This document shows positions 58,020 to 64,000 of a stretch of DNA of 64,000 nucleotides, piece by piece (positions within the stretch are counted from its first letter, which is position 1; each line of letters starts with the position of its first letter). Source of the DNA: Rutidosis leptorrhynchoides (lineage: Eukaryota; Streptophyta; Magnoliopsida; Asterales; Asteraceae); NCBI RefSeq assembly GCF_046630445.1, contig NC_092334.1, positions 104,169,501 to 104,233,500 of the forward strand, in the 5' to 3' direction. The notes under the pieces are model-generated. The model did not search any database. It was given only the letters and a program-made list of their open reading frames with translations, and was not told where the DNA came from. A program made the translations under genes and the position numbers.

Positions 58020-58119
58020 CCATGTATTTAAAAAAACACTCAATGTTTTTATTTGGAGGTTGTCTATGAACAAGCTTCCAACCTTATTGCAAGAGATGTT
58101 GGTCTTAGATGTGTGTTTT
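58020..58119 (+). pseudogene. LINE relic in copy 2, left of the hAT element
   Basis: TGTTTTTATTTGGAGGTTGTCTATGAACAAGCTTCC encodes FIWRLSMNKLPTLLQE, the usual run-up to the LINE zinc-binding domain. It continues at 58674. Confidence 0.65.
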
Positions 58120-58665
58120 CATGCCCGGCTCAAAGGTAGTACAACCTGTACAACTGTACAGGGCCTAGCCTTTCATGGGGCCCAAAAATACTTTAATCCA
58201 TATTACAAATGTGTATAAATAAAATTACTGAGTATATTTCGATCCATATTACGTTTAGCCAATGGGCCCATTGTCACATATAATCAACAAGATACGTGCC
58301 CCACATGTCAACGTACGATCAGTTGACATATTTTCTAGATTTCATTTTAAAATTCTTTTATATCAATACGTATTTTTTTTAATATATAATATACGGAGTA
58401 CATATATTTTCCTCTTTTTGAGGTAAGATCCTATAAAAATACAACTCAAACATTTGCAAAATGTTCTAAACAATTGTTAAATTTATCCAAGCGGCTTATC
58501 CTAAAGGTTTGAATTTAATATTATGTTTCTTGAATATAAATTGGTCCCAACATCGATAAATTTGTTATAATTAATCACAAATTCACAATCAGTGTTACGG
58601 AGTATATTTTAGAGGCCTTTTTTCCCACCTCGTTCTAAGTACTTAAATTCTTAGGACCGGCACTG
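58120..58665. mobile_element. Non-autonomous hAT-type element (546 bp)
   Basis: It is flanked by identical 8-bp TGTGTTTT at 58112-58119 and 58666-58673. The ends CATGCCCGGCTC and GGACCGGCACTG are imperfect inverted repeats of the CAGGGCCGG type. The duplicated locus (around 53650) has TGTGTTTT once, giving an empty site. There is no coding capacity. Confidence 0.88.
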
Positions 58666-58862
58666 TGTGTTTTGCCCCTTTTGTTATCGATAACTTCATG
58701 CTCCTACATGATCCCTTTGTGGAAAATTTTTTGTGCTTGGTAAATAACTTGGTTCCAAATGGAATTTCTAACGCGATTAGTGGTGCTAATCTTCAATTGG
58801 GTTTGGATTCACTCAATGCCACATGCTCGGCCTCTAGATTATGTTTTGTTATGGTCTATATA

Positions 58863-59313
58863 GTGGCGAAGTTACTTGGGGATAAGGGGGGCTCCTGTCC
58901 AGTCGATTTTGAAATTTTAATGGAAAATTTTTTAGTTTTTTCGACTTTGCCTCCAGTGAATATTTTTTTTTTGCCCCAAAACATATATATTTTGCCCAAA
59001 ATTCTTCAAAACTTGCCTTAAAACCTTCAAATTTTGTCCAAAAACCTCCATATTTTCCCAAAAAAAACTCCATTTTTCCCCCCAAAACCTTCATATTTTA
59101 CCTAAAAACCTATATTTTTTGCTCCAAAACCTTCAGATTTTGTCCAAAATTCTCCAAAATATGTCTCAAAATCTTCAAATTTTGTCTAAAAACCTCCATA
59201 TTTTGCCAAGTCGAAGTTTTTTCCTAGAAGTTTCACCGGTTCCACCGATTACACCCTTAGAATGATTCAGTCGATACAGAGGTCCGCCCTTCCACAACTG
59301 AGTACCTTGTCCC
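58863..59313. repeat. hAT-like fragment with a degenerate minisatellite
   Basis: The start AGTGGCGAAGTTACTTGG and GGGGGGCTCCTGTCC resemble hAT-type repeats. From about 58970 to 59210, units such as AAAACCTTCAAATTTTGTCC and AAAACCTCCATATTTTGCC alternate. No gene is present. The right terminus is unclear. Confidence 0.4.
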
Positions 59314-59826
59314 TGTTGGAGATATGGAGAACTTTAAACAATTATAGGGAATATTCCAGGAAACTCACACGAAGCTTCCACGAAGTTGTTAGGAAACTCA
59401 CATGTAGCTTCTACGAAGTTGTTAGGAAACTCACATGTAGCTTCCACGAAGTTGTGAGGAAATTCACATGTAGCTTCCACGAAGCTGTCAGGAAACTCAC
59501 ATGTAGCCTCCATGAAGCTGTCACGAAACTCACATGAAGCTTCAAGGAATTCTTTTTAGCTTACTCCTTATATCATTCTATAAATAGACCCTTTTGTAAC
59601 TCATTGTATACACACCACAAATATTCAGTAAATACATTCTCTAGTTGGTCCGTGGACTAAAGCAATCACAACGATTGCATATAACCACGTTATCTCTTGT
59701 GTCGATTTACATTTCTTGCATTTATAATCTTTCGTTCATTAGGTGGGTTAGTAATCTTGTAGAATTACTATCGGCGAGTGATCTTGTTGAATCACTTGCG
59801 TTGTTTTGGGTCCTAATATCCTTACA
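59314..59826 (+). mobile_element. 5' LTR of a Ty1/copia element (513 bp)
   Basis: Begins TGTTGGAGATATGG and ends ATATCCTTACA. The primer-binding site TGGTATCAGAGC follows at 59829-59840. A TATA box, TATAAATA, lies at 59579-59586. Confidence 0.88.
59350..59545 (+). repeat. Six tandem 33-bp units upstream of the copia TATA box
   Basis: GGAAACTCACATGTAGCTTC plus CACGAAGTTGTGA recurs about six times with point changes, ending about 35 bp before the TATA box. Because 33 is divisible by three it produces a repetitive open frame, which is not a gene. Confidence 0.85.
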
Positions 59827-59863
59827 ACTGGTATCAGAGCTCAAGGTTTCGACTTTGGGTACG

Positions 59864-60910
59864 ATGGCGGAAGACGGAAAGTTTAGAATCGATCGATTCG
59901 ATGGGAGAGACTTTGGCTTTTGGAAGATGCAAATTGAAGATTACTTGTATCAAAAGAAGCTACATCAACCTCTGTTAGAGACCAAGCCCGAAAGCATGAG
60001 CGATGCCGATTGGACGCTTTTGGATCGTCAAGCTTTGGGTGCGATTCGTCTTTCACTTGCTATGAACGTTGCATACAACGTTGTGAATGAGAAGACGACG
60101 TTTGCTTGCTTGAAAGCACTCTCTAACATGTATGAGAAACCTACCGCTTCTAATAAGGTTTTTCTCATGCGACAATTGTTCAATACGAAGATGAAGGAAG
60201 GTACGAGTGCAACGGATCATATCAACGAGTTCAACAACATCATATCGAGGTTAGCATCGGTATATATTGTGTTTGATGATGAGTTAAAGGCACTAATCTT
60301 GCTTTCATCATTACCGAAAAGTTGGTCGGGTACGGTTACCGCAGTTAGTAGCTCTACAGGAACTACTAAGCTAGCGTTTGAAGGAATAAGGGATTTGATT
60401 CTTGGTGAAGATACTCGTAGGAAAAACTCGGGGGAATCGACATCCGGTTCCTTGTTAAGTACCGACAACTGTGGTAGGAAATTTGATCGCGGTGAGAAGA
60501 AGGGTAGAAAGAAGTCTAAGAAGAGGTATCCATCGAAAGATAGAAGTGAAGCTGTTTGTTGGGGTTGCAATCAAAAAGGGCACTTTCAAAGGAATTGCAA
60601 AAATGGTTCCACGAAAGGTGTAAACTTGGCCGAAGGGGAAAGTGATGATGCACTTTTGTGTAGTGTTGAAAATTCTATGGAGTCTTGGATTTTGGATTCG
60701 GGAGCTTCGTTTCATGCTACTCATGTCAAAAGCATGATGAAGAATTTTCGTTCATACCAAGGCAAGGTGAGATTGGCGGACAACAAGCAACTCAACATAG
60801 AGGGCATTGGAGATGTTGTTTTGAAGACTACTCTTGGTTCTAATTGGACTTTGAAGAACGTAAGGTACATTCCTAAATTGAAAAGGAAACTTATTTCGGT
60901 TGGTCAATGA
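59864..60910 (+). CDS. Copia Gag and start of protease, truncated
   Basis: The start is ATG at 59864 (MAEDGKFRIDRFDG), 24 nt after the primer-binding site; upstream in-frame codons belong to the LTR. The protein has the copia Gag fold (FWKMQIEDYLYQKKLHQPL, LSSLPKSW), a zinc knuckle C-WG-C-NQKG-H-FQRN-C, and the protease active site WILDSGASFHATH. It stops at KRKLISVGQ because repeat R1 begins there; in complete elements pol would continue. 348 codons remain, free of internal stops. This is a recent-looking copy cut by an insertion or deletion. Confidence 0.88.
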   Translation: MAEDGKFRIDRFDGRDFGFWKMQIEDYLYQKKLHQPLLETKPESMSDADWTLLDRQALGAIRLSLAMNVAYNVVNEKTTFACLKALSNMYEKPTASNKVFLMRQLFNTKMKEGTSATDHINEFNNIISRLASVYIVFDDELKALILLSSLPKSWSGTVTAVSSSTGTTKLAFEGIRDLILGEDTRRKNSGESTSGSLLSTDNCGRKFDRGEKKGRKKSKKRYPSKDRSEAVCWGCNQKGHFQRNCKNGSTKGVNLAEGESDDALLCSVENSMESWILDSGASFHATHVKSMMKNFRSYQGKVRLADNKQLNIEGIGDVVLKTTLGSNWTLKNVRYIPKLKRKLISVGQ

Positions 60911-61511
60911 TGTTTTAGCAGAGGGGTATAAAATACTATTAAATTTTAGCAGGAAATACTATTAAATACGATACATTTTTACACAAGATATTTATTTATT
61001 TAGAGAACGGATATACTTAAACCTTGCTACAACACTTATAGGCAGTGTACCTAATCGTACAGTAGTGTAGTTTTTAGTAAGTCCGGTTCGTTCCACAGGG
61101 AATCTTTTTAAACAAAGCTTAACGCTATATTAGTTTACTTTTATAGAAATACATATATATATATATATAAGTAATATTATTATTATAAAGGGGGGTTTTT
61201 ACCGTTTAATGACCGGTTTGTCGATTTTAAAACTTTAGTCGCAGTTAAAACCTAATGTAAAATATTAAATAAAAAAAAGACTTAATTTAAAGCGTAAAAT
61301 AAATAACGATAATGAAATTGCAATAAATAAAAGTGCGATAAAATAAAATTGCGATAATTAAAAAGTACGATAATTAAAAGTGCGATTAAATAACAATAAA
61401 TAAAAGTGCGATAATTAGAAGTGCAATTAAATATAAAATAAAGGAAATTAAATATGAAATAAAAGAATTATGCTTATTTAAACTTCCGTAATCATGATGT
61501 TTGACGTGTTG
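60908..61511 (+). repeat. Dispersed repeat R1, copy 2, with GTGCGAT-rich interior
   Basis: 60908-61105 is the reverse complement match of 2466-2668. It ends with CCGGTTCGTTCCACAGGGAA and continues into (AT)n (61149-61168) and a degenerate array of AAAAGTGCGATAATTA units (about 61325-61425). It truncates the copia element and is bounded on the right by the LTR at 61512. Class unknown. Confidence 0.6.
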
Positions 61512-63469
61512 TGAAAGGACCCGTTCATATACATTATAAACGATTCACAATAGTTGATTACATCGCGAGGTATTTGACCTCTATATGATACGTTTTACAA
61601 ACATTGCATTCGTTTTTAAAAGACAAACTTTCTTTACATCAAAAATTGACGGCATGCATACCATTTCATATTACATCCAACTATAATTGACTTAATATTA
61701 ATCTTGATGAACTCAACGACTCGAATGCAACGTCTTTCAAAGTATGCCATGAATGACTCCAAGTAATATCCTTAAAATGAGCTAATGCACAGCGGAAGAT
61801 TTCTTTAATACCTGAGAATAAACATGCTTTAAAGTGTCAACCAAAAGGTTGGTGAGTTCATAGGTTTATCATAACAATCATTTCAATATATTAATAGACC
61901 ACAAGATTTCCGTTTATAAATATATGTACACTCGCAAGTGTATAAAAGTATTCTATAAGTTGTAGGCACCAGGTAACAAGCCTTAACGTTCATGTTTTAC
62001 CCTCTGAAGTACACCAGATCAGGTGTGTTTAAAATAACCTCGAAGTACTAAAGCATCCCATAGTCAGGATGGGGTTTGTCAGGCCCAATAGATCTATCTT
62101 TAGGATTCGCGCCTACCGTACATAGACAAATAGTTTAATGTTACCAAGCTAAGGGTATATTTCTGGTTTAAACCCACGTAGAATTAGTTTTACTACTTGT
62201 GCCTATTTCATAAAACATTTATAAAAACAGCGCATGTATTCTCAGTCCCAAAAATATATATAAAAGGGAGCAAATGAAACTCACCATACTGTATTTCGTA
62301 GTAAAAATACATATAACGTCATTTAACAAGTGCAAGGTTGGCCTCGAATTCACGAACCTATATTAATTATATATATTTATATGTTGATCAATATTTGTCT
62401 AACAATCTTTGGTCAAGTCATAGTGTACCACAATCCTAATGCTCGAGACTAATATGCAAAAGTCAACAAAAGTCAACTTGACCCAAAATGACTTCTAAGA
62501 TTTATACGTGTTTATTATATAACTTAACTATAGTCGTTTTATATATTTAAATATATTTATTAGATTTTATAATAAAAAAGTCATTTATTAATAAAAATTT
62601 ATATTAACGTTTATATATGATAAAATATACTTTTATATATCTTAAGTAGTAAAATTTATAAAGTTCACTTAATATCGTAAAACTATAGTGGTAAGTATTA
62701 TTAATGTAATTATATTACGCGTGGTGAAAAATATCTTTATATCCCCTATTTATTTGATAAAATAATATTGATCATAATAATAATAAGTAAAAGTTGTATT
62801 ATTTTGTAATAATAATTATTATTATTCTATAAAAAAATAACAATATTTATATTTACTAAAAATGGTATTATGATAAAATGATAATACTAACATAATAGTA
62901 ATAATGATATTTTATAATAACAATGATATTTCTATTAAAATAATAACGACGATAGTAATAATAATCATTTTAACAATAATACTAAAATTCAGTTGACTAT
63001 AACTTCTAATCCGTTCATCGAAACCATTCGATATCTAAATGAAAAGTTCTTAATTTTTCGCTAGCTTTCCAATGATATGCATATCATATACCCTATCTCA
63101 GTAGCATATGTATCTAATTCAGGATTCAACAAACCTATCTAAGGACAATATCGAATGTACAAGCATGCATAATCCTATATTCTCGAGCACTAGTCAGGGA
63201 TACACTATTGATATATAAAAGTTAAGTTATGAGTGCTCACGTATCAATATTGAGATTCAATATTGCAGGAAAGTACGTAGACGCAACGGAGATGATAAAC
63301 ACTAGATTGACCTCACGAGCATACCCATGAACCATACCCATCACCTCCATAGCTATAACCCATAATTTCCTTAGCTTCGACTCATTCAAAAAAATATTTT
63401 GAAATCACTCGGACATCACTCCGTCGTAATATTTTATGTATACTAATAATATCTTGAAATAATACAGAG

Positions 63470-63577
<108 letters not shown>

Positions 63578-63655
63578 TGAGAGAGTTTAGAGAAATATAT
63601 TTTCAAGTTTCTATGAAATAATGAAACCTATTGAATTCTATTTATAATAGATTCT

Positions 63656-63890
63656 TGAATTATTAAAGTGAATTATTAAAGTATGAATTATTAAAGTGGA
63701 TTATTAAAGTATGAATTATTAAAGTAAATTATTAAAGTATGAATTATTAAAGTGAATTATTAAAGTATGAATTATTAAAGTGAATTATTAAAGTATGAAT
63801 TATTAAAGTGAATTATTAAAGTATGAATTATTAAAGTGAATTATTAAAGTATGAATTATTAAAGTGAATTATTAAAGTGAATTATTAAAG
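63656..63890. repeat. Minisatellite of 28 bp built from 13- and 15-bp half units
   Basis: GAATTATTAAAGT alternates with GAATTATTAAAGTAT for about eight periods, then decays into AAAGTAAAGT text. Confidence 0.9.
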
Positions 63891-64000
63891 TTAAAGTAAA
63901 GTAAAAGTAAAGTAAAAGTAAAGTAAAGGTAAAGTTAAAGTATAGTAAAAGTATAAAACTATGTACGTATAATATGCGTATAAATATATTTTAAATCATT

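Larger units (their letters stand above)
56103..58862. repeat. Segmental duplication, copy 2
   Basis: Collinear with 17804-20130 plus 53421-53874, from GTTCAACGATAACC to ATGGTCTATATA. It lacks the SINE and the large LINE nest of copy 1, and gained the hAT element at 58120-58665. Confidence 0.88.

Noticed and set aside
59262-59537. 91-codon frame with an 11-residue repeat (RKLTCSFHEVV)
   Set aside because: Produced by the 33-bp tandem repeats of the copia LTR; it has no start context and is upstream of the TATA box.

Overview
This is nuclear DNA of a flowering plant, most likely a eudicot of the daisy family (Asteraceae). The evidence is split genes with GT-AG introns, AT-rich spacers, very long Ty3/gypsy LTRs (2.3-3.8 kb), and SINE, LINE, hAT, Mutator and CACTA remains. 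The family assignment is an inference from the style of the repeats; no search was possible. Only three ordinary host genes are supported: a NARROW LEAF 1 (NAL1)-type trypsin-fold protease gene (14602-17580, +, five exons, 605 aa) and two copies of a small CYSTM membrane-protein gene (17991-18430 and 56275-56694, both -, three exons each, 83 and 76 aa).

Layout. 1-2465: 5' leader and LTR of a minus-strand gypsy element running off the left edge. 2466-8800: a decayed Mutator-like element split by a 3.8-kb solo LTR (4630-8449). 8800-12540: LINE and LTR debris. 12540-13083: a CACTA end and a SINE with a 16-bp target duplication. 13084-17803: NAL1 with its promoter and 3' UTR. 17804-20130 and 53421-53874: copy 1 of a segmental duplication, whose copy 2 lies at 56103-58862. 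Each copy holds one CYSTM gene and part of an old LINE.

Copy 1 was split by a 5'-truncated LINE (about 20130-53420), which then became the target of a nest. A 1.0-kb insertion (20497-21515) and a gypsy element A (21731-52650) entered the LINE. A second gypsy, element B (27910-41028, minus strand), entered the pol gene of A. A deletion-derivative gypsy, element C (45773-51337), and a 198-bp hAT MITE (44625-44822) entered the 3' LTR of A. The 5-bp target duplications are readable for A (AATGG), B (GAGTT) and C (ACCTG). Removing C and the MITE from the 3' LTR of A leaves 3032 bp against 3033 bp for the 5' LTR, which confirms the boundaries. 54735-55926 is another 5'-truncated LINE. 59314-60907 is the 5' part of a Ty1/copia element, cut by a dispersed repeat (60908-61511) that also occurs at 2466-2668. 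61512-64000 is a gypsy LTR running off the right edge.

The most unusual item is element B. It is young (about 16 differences between its 3.25-kb LTRs by hand count), and its gag-pol frame is broken by one stop codon only. Between its 5' LTR and gag it carries two further sense-strand ORFs, an F-box protein and an acidic protein. A second copy of its polypurine-tract sequence separates these ORFs from gag. Five LTR types in the window share one conserved block that resembles a 3' splice site followed by CTTCCGCTG.
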